Both the position numbers and the translations under genes were made by a program. Shown in pieces: positions 23,021 to 34,600 of a stretch of 64,000 nucleotides of DNA. This DNA comes from Solanum dulcamara (lineage: Eukaryota; Streptophyta; Magnoliopsida; Solanales; Solanaceae): assembly GCF_947179165.1 (NCBI RefSeq), contig NC_077240.1:6746001-6810000 (forward strand), written 5' to 3'. A model generated the notes under the pieces. It had not been told where the DNA came from. It saw only the letters and a list, made by a program, of their open reading frames with translations, and searched no databases. The number at the start of each line of letters is the position of its first letter. Within the stretch, counting starts at the first letter, position 1.

Positions 23021-23425
23021 GAATCGTGAGACACTTGAGCAATTTAAGGGACTCAATTCTTAAGCAAGTTCACCGAAAACCACAAACACCACCACCATAA
23101 AAAAAAATATCATCTCAGAATCTTGATTGAAATTAACTCTCAATATCTGTCAGAAACTGTTTAGAATTGCCGGAATGGACGGGCAAAGAAGAAAATCGAA
23201 ATAGTTCATTCGGTTTCACCGACAAAATCAACATTTCTCATGTTCCAAAACTCACAATTTTACAGAGCACAGGGAAAAACAGTTTGTTGTTGTCTATGTA
23301 ATAGACTCCAAAAATCATCAGTATACAAAAAGCAGAGCATCTACGTATGGACGAAAGCAATACGAATACATATGACCCATCAATCATCTTCTCCGTCTCC
23401 TTCTTCCTCACAACCTAATAAATCA

Positions 23426-26400
23426 ATGGCTTCTTCACTATCTTCCTTTTTCCTCACAAACCCTCGTCCTTTTCGCCCTCCTATAAACCCTAAATCTAAT
23501 CCTCATCTCGTTTTTCCACTTCGCACCCTCAATTTCTCCGCTAAATCTAACCCACCCTCTCCTAACCCCAATGCAAAACAACCACCCACCATCAGAGAAC
23601 CGCCGTTGCCGCCGACGAGGGAAGCGCCGGATGAGAAGAAATCGTTTGCGGTGGCGACCGGCGAGCTTTTCCTTGGCATTGCTTCGCGAGTTTTGAGGCG
23701 TGGGAATAGTATAGTTAATGGGTGGAATGAAGAGCTGGCGGGTGTGACTATGTTCAAGGATGATGAAGAGAGTGAATCTTACTTTTTGAAAAGGAGGAAG
23801 GAAGGGATAGCATCGGTGGTTGAGGATCCCGTTCAGCCGGAGGTTGTATGGGAGCAGACGGAGAAGGATGTGGAAGCTGAGAAGAGCCTCAAAACGGTGA
23901 CTAGCCCTGGATTTAGCTTCTCTGCTGCTGGGCTTTTGTTTCCCTATCATCTTGGGGTTGCTAAGCTTCTCATTGAGAAAGGTTATATCAAGGTTTGATA
24001 CTCTTCGTTTACCTCTTTATTTAATACTTTGAGAATTTAAGGTTGCTATGGACCTTCTCATTTGTTTCAAGATAAGTATTTTATTGAGTTTTTCCCCTGA
24101 TTATTCAAGCATCTAGATTTGCTAATTAGTTTATTGTGTGAGAGTATTACAGCTTGTTTGGATGGTTGTTACCTATTGTATTGTGTGGTGTTGTTGCTTT
24201 AAATACAATGGGTTAATTCCATCATTTTGTAACGACAAAAAGTCTTATTTTGTGTAACGGCTTATTTGGTGTGATACTTGTTATCTAATACGTGGTTCTA
24301 TTTTATCCTTTACCCTACCTTTTTATAGGAGCTCCATTCCATACCATACTTTTCTTGTAGTTTCATCCTTCAAATTGCTGACGTTGTGAGATTATGTAAT
24401 GATGGGAAATGATACAATTTATTCAAATGTTGTATTCATCAAAGCAATACGATACAATTCAATATACTATAATATGATACATTATGAAATAAAATGTAAC
24501 AAACCATCCAAACAAGGTCAGGAAGTTAAGGAAAATCTTACAATGGACATTGGCCCACTGGTGGGATGGTCTTCGTTGAATGTTCTTTTTGTGGTTACAA
24601 ATTAGAATTACAAATATGTCTTTTCATAGTCCGACATATTTCTTCTTTCCCAGGAGACAACACCACTAGCTGGTTCTTCTGCTGGAGCAATTGTCTGTGC
24701 AGTGGTTGCTTCTGGTGCCAGTATGCAAGAGGCTCTAGATGCTACTAAAATATTAGCTCAAGATTGTCGGCTCAAAGGGACAGCATTCCGCCTTGGGGTA
24801 AGTGTTATAACTGAATTTTTTAATGTGCAAGCTCTAAAATCATACCCATTCATAATTATGTTTTACAATTGATAGGGTTGATCTCAGTCAAGTTCTATGA
24901 AACTGATGTAAGCTATAAATCATAGTACAACAACAACATACCCAGTGTATCCCCACAAGTGGGGCAGCTATAAATCACAGTCTTTTGTAAAATAGAATAG
25001 ATCAATTGAATATTTTTAATTTGTTTGGCTCAATCAAAGTTTATGAATTGGGTATATAAGAGTAAAAACTTAAAGTGACAGGTGTATAGCAATTTTAATC
25101 ATGACTTGATTTGTCCACTTAAAATTGCCATCTCTTATTTGGAGACAGATTGCAGATTTTCTATCTCACCAGAAAATACCTTGACGTGGTTAACTATTTA
25201 TTTTGCGTCATTGAGATTTTCTAGAGTATTGTTCTTGATGACTAGTAGTTAGCTTTTTTGGTATTTAAATGTTAAAGCATGTAAAATGTCATTCTGTACC
25301 AGGCTGTTCTTAGAGAAGTTCTAGAGAAATTTCTTCCGGATGATGCTCATATTAGATGCAATGGAAGAGTTCGTGGTAAGTGTAGTAGATGAGCTTTGTT
25401 CATCCTAGCTGGTTTTTTGAAGCTCTTCTGAGGTATAATATGGTTTCTCTGAGTTGAGAATGATGTAGTCATTTCATCCCAGTTGCTGTAACACAGATAC
25501 TTTGGAGGCCCAGAGGCTTATTGGTTGATCAGTTTGATTCAAAGGAAGATCTTATCAACGCTGTCTTTACTTCTTCGTTTATCCCAGGGTACACATTTTT
25601 TTCTGGCTTTATTAGCTTCTCTTTTAGCCCACACTTTAATCTAAACCTTCAAAGTATCACGAACCACAGATATCTTGCTCCAAGACCAGCCACGTTTTTC
25701 AGGAATAGACTGTGTATTGATGGGGGGTTGACACTGTTTATGCCGCCGACATCTGCTGCTCAGACGGTAACTTCTTAAGAAATTATTTAGATAGTCTGCT
25801 AAACTGGACATGTCCAGTCATGGCTACCTTTCTGTGTCATTTGCAGATGCTAGTTGTGAGTTAATTTTGCTCTTGTATGTCCTGTTCATTTAAATAATTT
25901 TGAAGGGAAAAGTGTTTCAAAGTCACTGATTTACACTTCTAAGGAAAATGCTGCCTGTGACTATGACGAAAGTTTTTTAAAAATTAAAGAGGGAGGGGGC
26001 TCTAAAAACCTTGTCAGTTCACCTGACTTTATTGTAGAGAGTGACTCTAACTCAATCCAACCCATTTAGATATATTTATATGACCTATACATATATGTAG
26101 TAAACTCAATCCAATCCATCAAGTCATCTGATAACTAGCTGTCAACTGACGCCTAGTGCACGGCTCTGGAATCAGTTCAGAGTTGCTAATATACTCATTA
26201 TGGTCTACTGCAAATTAGTAGTCTTTCCTGTTTAATAAGTTATCTGAAATCAGAATGCATTTTACCTGTCCTCGTGCTTTCCTAATGTAGCCTTAAACTA
26301 AACATTACCAGTTTCAAAAAAAAAAATGTGGCCTAAACTATTAGCAGTAAATTTGCAAATCTCCATGGGTTGCTGATTACCTGTAATTCTTAAGATTTTA

Positions 26401-27216
26401 TCTGCATGTTTGATATGTAACCTATTTGTCTTTAGTCTTTTTCACAAACTTAATTTCCTTCTTGGTTTTTTCTTTCGCTGTGTGTCGATGCTGTATGTTC
26501 CCACTCTTCATCCCATTGCTTTCCTCCCCTGTCACATTTTCCAACATTTATTTGCAACAGTTCATGATTTTTTGTTTGTAACGGTGGTATTCGGGCCAAC
26601 CTGTGCACACCTCGACTATTCCACGGGTACATGCTAATACGGGCACATGTACCTAGTAACTCTACCACCAAGGTTTAGGCATGGGAAGTATTCACCTTGT
26701 GTTTTTTTGTTTCCACTGCAACATGAACCCTAGTCTCCAAGGTTACCACCCATTTCATTCACCTGCATACAATGCCCCGTGGGTGCCATCAACATTGGTG
26801 ATTTGTCAGGATATTGATTTCTGTTCATATGATTCCTGGAGGTAGTTAACAATCATTTTGGTTGTATCCAGGTGCGCATTTGTGCTTTTCCAGCCGGTCG
26901 TTTGAGATTGCAAGGAATTGGGATAAGTCCCGACTGCAACCCTGAAAATAGGGCCACTCCTCGCCAGGTACTTGAACATCCTACAGTCAATTGCCAATTT
27001 TTCTAATGATAGACCAATAACAAGTTCTCTCTCATCTATTTTTTTGGACACAACTTGCAGCTTCTCAATTGGGCACTTGAGCCAGCAGAAGATGATATTC
27101 TTGATAAGCTCTTTGAACAAGGTTATGCGGATGCAGCCATATGGGCCCAGGATAACCCGGTTGGGGACTTAGTTCGGGATGACAGTTCTTCCACAGACAG
27201 CAGTCTGGTACAATAG
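23426..27216 (+). CDS. Patatin-like phospholipase / acyl hydrolase, plastid-targeted
   Basis: Seven exons: 23426-23992, 24654-24797, 25303-25375, 25483-25588, 25670-25766, 26872-26967, 27061-27216; 412 aa, stop TAG. The catalytic dyad of the patatin fold is present: Ser198 in G-S-S-A-G and Asp314 in D-G-G. The oxyanion region (FSFSAAGLLFPYHLGV, about 165-180) resembles the animal ATGL-type glycine motif more than the GGGxRG of storage patatin. Residues 1-60 are Ser/Pro-rich with few acids, a probable plastid transit peptide. The start at 23426 is in AATCAATGGCTTC; the frame is also open upstream with ATGs at 23240 and 23372, so a longer N-terminus cannot be excluded. Family members hydrolyse acyl groups from glycerolipids; the substrate here is unknown. 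It is not a tuber storage patatin. Introns carry a MITE, a 40 bp LINE tail and a SINE. Confidence 0.9.
24152..24517. mobile_element. MITE in lipase intron 1
   Basis: Terminal inverted repeats of about 20 bp: GCTTGTTTGGATGGTTGTTAC at the left and GTAACAAACCATCCAAACAAGG at the right (one indel). The interior is rich in ATGATACAATTTATTCAAAT-type sequence. A second, interrupted copy lies at 63035-64000. About 365 bp, non-coding. Confidence 0.8.
24926..24965 (-). mobile_element. Minimal 40 bp RTE LINE tail insertion with TSD
   Basis: Forty bases that on the minus strand are the end of the RTE 3' UTR (CCCCACTTGTGGGG then TACACTGGGTATGTTGTTGTTG). They are bracketed by AGCTATAAATCATAG (24911-24925) and AGCTATAAATCACAG (24966-24980), a 15 bp target duplication with one change. 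It lies in lipase intron 2. This is an extreme 5' truncation. Confidence 0.88.
26570..26770 (-). mobile_element. Solanaceae SINE in lipase intron 5
   Basis: Minus strand shows a tRNA-derived head with a B-box-like GGTTCATGTTGC (complement of 26718-26729), then CCTTGGTGG, GTCGAGGTGTGCAC and a GGCCCG tail. This order matches the SINE at 40601-40810. It is inserted antisense to the gene. The A-box end is degenerate. Confidence 0.75.
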
Positions 27217-27734
27217 CGTTATTATAAGGATTTATTTAGTTCTCGAGTGTATGAGATCAGATGATACACGGCCGTTGCAATAATCAGCTCTAGGGTACAC
27301 TTCAACAATGATGGAGCCGTTCCCTTGACAAGGAGCTTATACTGAGGAAGAACGAAGATGGTTGGAAACTGGTGGTAGGTTAGCATCAAGGTTTTGTATA
27401 TACAACAACATTGCTAAGATGTAAATTGTAAAGGAGAGGTAACAAAAGGATGCACAGAAAAACAAAAAAGAGCACAGGATTTTTGATACGGAGTACCATT
27501 GGGAAAAAAGGAAGTAGAAGCAGCCCACTATTTCAGAGACTCTAGTCGTGGTAGACCTTTTTAGTTACAAATTGTTGTAGAGAGGAAGTTTGATGTCATG
27601 AATATTCCATTTTGAAGTGAATATTGTTGTAAAATAGTAGTACATATTTGTGATATTCTGTAATATGTTTCTGCATTAAAAAACACAAAAATGCTGATAT
27701 AGTTCAAAATTTGCACTTCAAATCTGAAGAGGGG
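27217..27734. other. 3' flank of the lipase gene
   Basis: Probably contains the 3' UTR of the lipase gene (mixed composition to about 27560). No other gene seen and no canonical AATAAA recognised. Confidence 0.4.
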
Positions 27735-27738
27735 AAAA
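27735..27738 (-). terminator. RNA polymerase III terminator of tRNA-Ala
   Basis: Four T residues on the minus strand, 8 bases after the end of the tRNA. Confidence 0.7.
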
Positions 27739-27745
27739 GGAAATA

Positions 27746-27818
27746 TGGAGATGCGGGGTATCGATCCCCGTACCTCTCGCATGCTAAGCGAGCGCTCTAC
27801 CATCTGAGCTACATCCCC
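27746..27818 (-). tRNA. tRNA-Ala (anticodon AGC)
   Basis: A 73-nt cloverleaf on the minus strand with no intron. It has a 7 bp acceptor stem GGGGATG/CATCTCC including the G3:U70 wobble pair that identifies alanine tRNAs, a D arm with TAGCTCAGATGGTAGAG (A box), anticodon loop CTTAGCATG with AGC at the tip, T arm with GGGGATCGATACCCC (B box), and discriminator A. CCA is not encoded, as expected for a nuclear gene. A T4 terminator follows, and a CAA motif lies about 15 bases upstream, both usual for plant tRNA genes. It sits between the lipase and DUF639 genes, antisense to both. Confidence 0.97.
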
Positions 27819-27819
27819 A

Positions 27820-28425
27820 TATATGAAATTGCATTCCAAACAATTATTTGTCAGTTTCTATTCTTTTTCTAATTTAATAACACTTAAATTTTAAAATTCT
27901 CATTTAACTCTCAATAAGATATTTATAATCACATAAATATTTATGATTTATTTTGAATCATCAATTTCAATTTTTTTTCTTTTATAAATTTCATCTTCAG
28001 TTAAATATCTTCATATAAATTGGTACGGAAAGAATATAACAATCAACCTAATATATATAACAAACAATAAATGGAAGTGGATCGAATTATCCCAATATAG
28101 TGATTTCCTTCGATAATTCTATTCTTTTTCTAACAAAAGTGATACTCAAATAATGATGTGTGCTGAGACTGACTCAAATATCCTTAAAACCAAATAAATT
28201 CAAAAAGGTGAAAAATGAAGTACACCAATTGAGATTTGAGAACAAAGAAAATTTGATTAAATAATAAACCACATGTGAATCATATGGAATTGTATTTTTT
28301 AGTTCATATTCAACCACATAATTTTTTTTCCCCACTTAAAACTAGACTTTCTTTTGACTTGTGGGTTATACCTACATCAAGCTTGGCATGGAAATAGTAT
28401 TTTCAATCTATTTATAAATAAAGGT
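27820..28425. other. Intergenic / promoter region of the DUF639 gene
   Basis: AT-rich, no open frame of note and no repeat recognised. Confidence 0.4.
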
Positions 28426-28434
28426 TATAAATAG
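28426..28434 (+). promoter_or_regulatory. Candidate TATA box of the DUF639 gene
   Basis: TATAAATAG, about 254 bases upstream of the start codon. A second AT-rich TATTTATAAATAAAG lies just before it. The distance would give a 5' leader of roughly 220 bases. Confidence 0.4.
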
Positions 28435-28646
28435 CTAAATATAACAAGCTTAATTGCTTTAGCAACAAAAAGCAATGAAATGTGTAATAAATAAGAGAAA
28501 ATATTGATTAAGTAATCTTTTACTTAATCAAAATCAGACCGTACGATGCATTATTAATTAATTATTTTCGACGTAGATCCTAAAACTAAAAGAGGCAAGA
28601 AAAAACAACCAAACAATTATAAAGAAACACTCCAAAAATCAAATTC

Positions 28647-28682
28647 ATGCGAGAATCAATGTTAATGATTGTTGAAAGTTGA
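28647..28682 (+). other. Upstream ORF before the DUF639 start
   Basis: ATG CGA ... AGT TGA encodes 11 codons with three in-frame Met and stops 5 bases before the main ATG at 28688. If the transcript starts at the TATA box above, this uORF lies in the 5' leader and could lower translation of the main frame. Confidence 0.45.
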
Positions 28683-28687
28683 AGAAG

Positions 28688-31600
28688 ATGCACAGCAAAA
28701 TTGTTGCAGGAGTAGAACTAGTAATACGTCCTTCATCAGCTTTTTGTGGACTGAATCACCGTCATCATCATCCATTCTTGTTCAAGACTCTTTGCTGCAC
28801 CAACAATTCTTCTTCGGACCATAAGTTCAGGTTCAATCTTGGGGGTGATAGGAAGTGGAAGTTCAAAGATATTGATGCCAGTCAGTTCATTACCCTTTTC
28901 TTTAATTTCTTTATTTCTTGCTCTTTCTGCATCCTAGTCCTTTTAACAAGAAATTACTCTGTAGTCATTCAAGATTTCAAGATTCGTTTTGTTAGGTCCA
29001 ACTTCTTTAGTTTTGTTTGGTTTGGGACTTTCTATGAGTGGGGGATTCGGAAAACTCACCGCGTTAATTTGCCATATAATATAATAAAACAACGATTCCA
29101 TTTATCCATAATTTAATCCAAGATTCATTTCATTGAATTGTATTGTGCCTGGTAGTGATGGCCTATCCAGTAAATGAAATAAATACATATATTTAGAATT
29201 TGCACCTTAGTCTTACTCTTTCACAAGTGTCAAATTAGTTAAAACCATCCAGGATATTGCTTAGACTTCTTTCAAGAGTTTGAAATTTAAAAAGGAGATG
29301 AAGGAATGAGCTTCTGTAGGCAACATAATAGTGGTAGAACTACAAGTGAAATGCGTGATGAAGAAAGGAAGTGGTAGAAGAGAAAAGGATATGAAGGAGG
29401 AATGCGGGGAGCAAACGGGGAGGATGAAGAGGTATAGTTTGATTTTCAAGGATAAGGATATTGGAGCATATTGTTCTCACTGAAGGTTGTGCTCCTCAAA
29501 TTTTTTCAAGTGAGTGGGAGTTTAGAGGTGGGATCTGGTAGCAAAGTCTTCAAGGGGGCAACACGAGAGATTCTTACTAAATCATAGTATCTGTTAATTA
29601 ATTGATGATGAATATTCTCCAAAACATTTGCAAAACTGAAGTCAATCACACTTTTAAGCCCTGGTGCCACTTGCCTGAGAATACCCTAAAAGTATATTGT
29701 GGTTCCTTTTACAGGTACAGTACAAGAATCATTAAATCACTGGCTGTCAAAGACACAGAACTTTTGGAATGACGTTACTTCACCACTGGTAAAAACTGTA
29801 AATGATAAAAGAACCAGTTTTCATGATGATACGCAAGATACGGAGGAAGTATTCATGGCTGAACAGACTGTTGATAGCCAAACACCAGATGGTGAGCTTT
29901 CTGTAGCTGCCATTCTTTCCATTGAGCAATTTAGCAGGTAATATACATTTTATGGTCTCATATAATCAGAACCACTTTTTTCTGCATCAAACTGCTTGAT
30001 TTTATGTGTCTATCCTGGAAGTGCCTGCTGTAAATATTTTTTGGGTTCTTATGTGTTGTGATGAATATCCTGCCAAAAAGGCAGGCCCCCAGTAGATTTA
30101 AGGTAATTTAGGACATCTTCTCATATCAAGAAGTCCTCCTCATTATGTTTGCTGAGCATGTGCTAGAAGGTTGGAAAGGGTTGGGTGTATAAAGTGTTTT
30201 CTGTGTTGGAGAGGTGCGTCACAAGGATTTGGCCTCAAGATCAGCGGCAAATTATGTATTCGGCCTAATTTTTTAGACAAGTCAGGTTCATGATAATTCT
30301 CCCTCATATCAATTTAGGTGAATTATTTGATTGGACATGAAATTCAAAATGTTCATTTGACTTGTATATAATAAAAGTGAGAGCTGCTAATAAGGTGACA
30401 TATGCTGTTTGTTTAACAGTGAAAACATCATATTAAAGTTGATTGATTTGTTAAGTGTACTTAAATTCTTGAAATTTTGTGAAAGTTTTTAAAAGAGTTG
30501 GAGATTTCTTTCTACATTGTACTGTAGCAGCTGATATGTGGAGTATAACCTTCCCTGTTTTTGGACTAGCCTGGGTCATGCCTAATTGTATCATTGAAGC
30601 ATATGAAAGCTGGTGTTCATGGAGAGTTGGGAAATCCATTCAAAAAGAACTTGGTTGATGGTGTGCTTGCTTCTGTTTTTTTTGGTGCATATGGAATGAA
30701 AGAAACTGTAGATGTTTGGATGGGATCTCAACTCCTACTCCTGTACTTAAAGTTAAATGCTTATTGAACTTATTTAGGTGGCCCAATTAGGGCCCTGTAT
30801 CTAGCTGTGATCATTTTTTGGATTGTGTTTGCTCCTTAGTTATAGACTAGCTTTTGCATATGAGCAGACACTATCTCTTTCATGTAATCTTTTTGTTTGC
30901 ATCTTCTTGATGTTATTTAATGAAATTACCCCTATTTCATCCAAAACAATGCGATGGAAGGGGTAAAAAAAAGGTCAACCTCTCATCATGTGGCACAGTT
31001 GAGCACATCCCAAACTTGGGCGTCTTCGGGACATACTAGTTAGGAGTGCAAAACTTCTTGATGAGGAAATTTTCGAAGTCTATCCTAATCATACTTTTTG
31101 GTTTGGTCATGTCCCAAGTAGACATCCAAATACCCCAGTCTTTATATACAAAACTTTGATGATAAAAAGAGTTATAAGGGAACAAGGGAGACTTAAAATC
31201 ATAAATCATGGAGTGTGGAGGGTGGTTGTCTCAAAATACCTGTTTTCTCTTGAAATCCATGCAAAGTTAACTAATAAGAGAACAAAACAGAAGTAGAGGA
31301 TTCACATAGGCAATACCGACTAGTTGAGATAAAGATTTGGTCAGTGTTGGTACATTTATATTTGGTTTGGTACCAGTCGGGAGTTAGTTTAGTTTGGTTA
31401 GAAATTAATATGTCTGTTTGAAGATGAGTGATGTTTAGAGAACCTTTAGTTTAAGAAACCCTTTTTTCTATTATGGGCCCAACCCTTTAGGACCAAGCAC
31501 AACCTTCGGAACTCGGGGATAATGGGCTCACCGGTCTCTAATTTTAGAAGACCCTTAATTGTCCTAAAAGAAAGTTAGTGGTATTAGAATGAAATGTGCC

Positions 31601-34600
31601 TAAAATGAAACAACAGTGGATAAGAGGATTCATGTAGCTGACTAGCTAGGTTGGATTGAGAGTAGTTGTTATATTGCTATTGTAGAGAGGTGGAAATGGA
31701 GTAGGGAGAGTATAATTGGTTTAAGGAAGAAATCCAATAAACTTAAAGAAGTTGATCATGATATGGTGCGATATGTGTTCAATACTCTTGGAGTTAGGTG
31801 ATGCAAAAATCTTTTGACATTTTTGTGCATCCTTGTCGTTGCAGCCTCCCCTCTTTTTAGGTAGTTATTCTTGCAATTGGGTGTTAAAATTGTGTCCGTG
31901 AGCTTACCAATGTTTCTATCTGCGGTTAGCTTCAATGCCCAACAAACCAATGATTAGTAAATATATGTTTTTTAAAATTAAAAATGTGGACTTGTATATG
32001 ACATATATTAGATGTGCAGGATGAACGGATTGACTGGGCAGAAAATGCAGAAGATATTCAAAGCACTTGGTCCTGAATCTCTTCATAGTGATGCTCGTAG
32101 TTTGGTTGAATACTGCTGCTTTAGGTTTCTGTCAAAGGATACTTCTATCCTTCATCCTTGCCTGAAGGTTTGGCTTAACTACTTGTTTCCTTTCTAGTCT
32201 GTCATCATTTTTTTTCTTATGAGTAGAACATGTATTCTTTTCCTTTATGAAACTGAAGTTCTTTTCGCAGCTAGAAGTCTTATGGTCAGCTTGCTCCTCT
32301 ATCCCACCCCCTCCAATCCTTTTAAGGAGAGCCCAATTTTCCAGCAATTAGCTTTAGAGTATCATGAAAAGTTTCTTGTATGGTTGAGCCCCATTACTCA
32401 AGTGGTCTCTGCTTGTTGATGATCTACAAAAGACAAACCCAAACTGAAGAATAGAACATGTAACTCTTAGATGAGTTGAAGTACGTTGTGATCCTGTTAG
32501 CAATTGTCTATTTTGATGTGGATGTTAACTGTATTAATTCTACTTTTGGTTTTAGTTTTCTTTTAAAAAAATTGTTATCTTTTTGACAATTTCTTTTCTC
32601 AATATCTTGCTTGATACTGTGTCTTTTATGATGAAGAACTACATTTTGCTATTCCGTTGATTCAGCACAATCTGAAAGTTGCAGTCTAGGATCAGTAAAT
32701 ATAGGTTTGGACTTTTCAGATTATGGAAGAGAAGAAAGTAAACAATGATAGCATTTTGAAATTTCTCCTAGGTCTCTAGGAATAGGAATGCTTCCACTTA
32801 GTTTTTCTTTCCTTGCTTGAAGTCTCTCTACAATTTTGCATAAAAGAAATACAAACTCAATATTTTCAGATAGGGATGAGTGGTAAATGTTGAGATTTAT
32901 CTCTACTCATTCATTAATATTTTCAGATGTGATTGCAGGAACCGGCATTCCAGAGACTAATTTTCGTAACTATGCTTGCCTGGGAGCAACCATATAGGAA
33001 CAGAGGAGACTCCCGAGTTAAATTTGCACAGAAGCATTCTCTCCAGGTTCTTTCTCCACTCTTTAGATCTCGTAGATGATAGGTTGTATGTGACATGGGC
33101 CACTATAAGGGTAGGTTGTTGGCTTTAGGCTATAGTGTTAAGCTGTTAGTCTAACTGTAGATGCATTTTCAAAGACAGCTGATGGATAAATAAGATATCA
33201 TCACTCACAATTTTATTTCTTCTTGTATCACTCTTCTGATGATCTGCCAAAGAAGATAAGTTTCTAGTGATTTGTATGCGCGAGAAGTTATAAGGTCGGT
33301 TAATTTCATCTTTTCGACCCCTTATTATCGTGCCTCTGCCAAGAATCGACATGTATTCTGTCTTTTTTCTTTCTTTCTGTTTTTGCCTTCTTTTTTCTTT
33401 TTTCAGTTTGTTCTTGTGGTGTTGAAAGAGGGTACGTTATTCTTTATATGCCAACCTTCTCTATTCTTTTCAATGGTTTCTTTATTTCAGTGAAGATGCT
33501 TATTATATTTAATCAATTAAGCTGAGGTTTGTTGGTGGTGTTCCCTGGATTTTCTAACTTGGATTTGATAGATTGGGACATTGTCAACAACATGTTCTTT
33601 TGAACCGGAGAGATGGGAATTTTTTTTTTCCTCTTTGTGCAGTCAGATCAAACTCTATTGTTGAAGTTTTAACAAACTTCCCACTTAACAGAGTATAATT
33701 TTTGGAGGTTGCTTGTTGTTTTCCAGAACAATCTCAAACATTTAAACCTACGACTGAAACAGTGAACAGTTTATGGATAAATGTGTTGTAAAGTGGTGGA
33801 TGATAAATCGTTTTGCAGTGATAATAGTGCATTTTAGGTTTGAATGAACTGGAAATGATTGACATTGTATTAAATATGAAAGTGAAGATGTAGCTACTAG
33901 ATTCACTTCTATCTCTGCGTCACTTCTCGGGCTGGTGTAAGGACCTTACATTGTTTACTGGATAGTTCATTTTCTTTTTTCTGAACCATTTTGTATCTTT
34001 GAAGGATACCTAGGTTGGACACCCCTCAGTGGCTATATCAATGACAATTATGTATTTTCTATTAAAATTTATAAAAGAAATTGCTGAGAATGAAGAAGAT
34101 TTAGGAAAGGAGAGGCTGGAGGTGGATGCTGTGAGGAGAAAATTACTTTTGTTCTCAGTCATATGTAGTGCAGACCTCACTTTTTTGCTTCCATGACCAT
34201 CAAGGCTAGGCTATTAATATTTTCAAGCTGGCTTCTCCAATATTCATATGTTATATTTGTTCTCAACTAAGTGTTTCACTATTGTACTTCGCTGAGAAGT
34301 TCTTACTACGAACAAAAATATATGAGGAGAGCCTCTTCGTGTTTGAGGAAGACTAGTTTATTTTTCTAGATTTTGTTGCATGTACTTCTGTTTCTATAAC
34401 CTAAATGTATCTGTTTCTGTTGAAGCTAAAGAGGAGACTAGTTGGAGAAGAGGCTTTTGTTCGTATTGCTCCTGCTGTTTCTGGTATTGCTGATTGGACA
34501 ACAGCACACAACCTTTTCAAAGCTCTTGCTGGTAATGATCGGGGCATCTCATTTACCTCATGGTCCACATACATCTGTGAACTTCTCAAGTAAGCATCCT

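Noticed and set aside
23438..23950. Long minus-strand open frame (170 codons) opposite lipase exon 1
   Set aside because: Composition is a mirror of the sense exon and it has no domain; the sense frame has the transit peptide and joins to catalytic exons.
28679..28687. Earlier in-frame start of DUF639 at TTG
   Set aside because: Not an ATG; the first in-frame ATG is at 28688.
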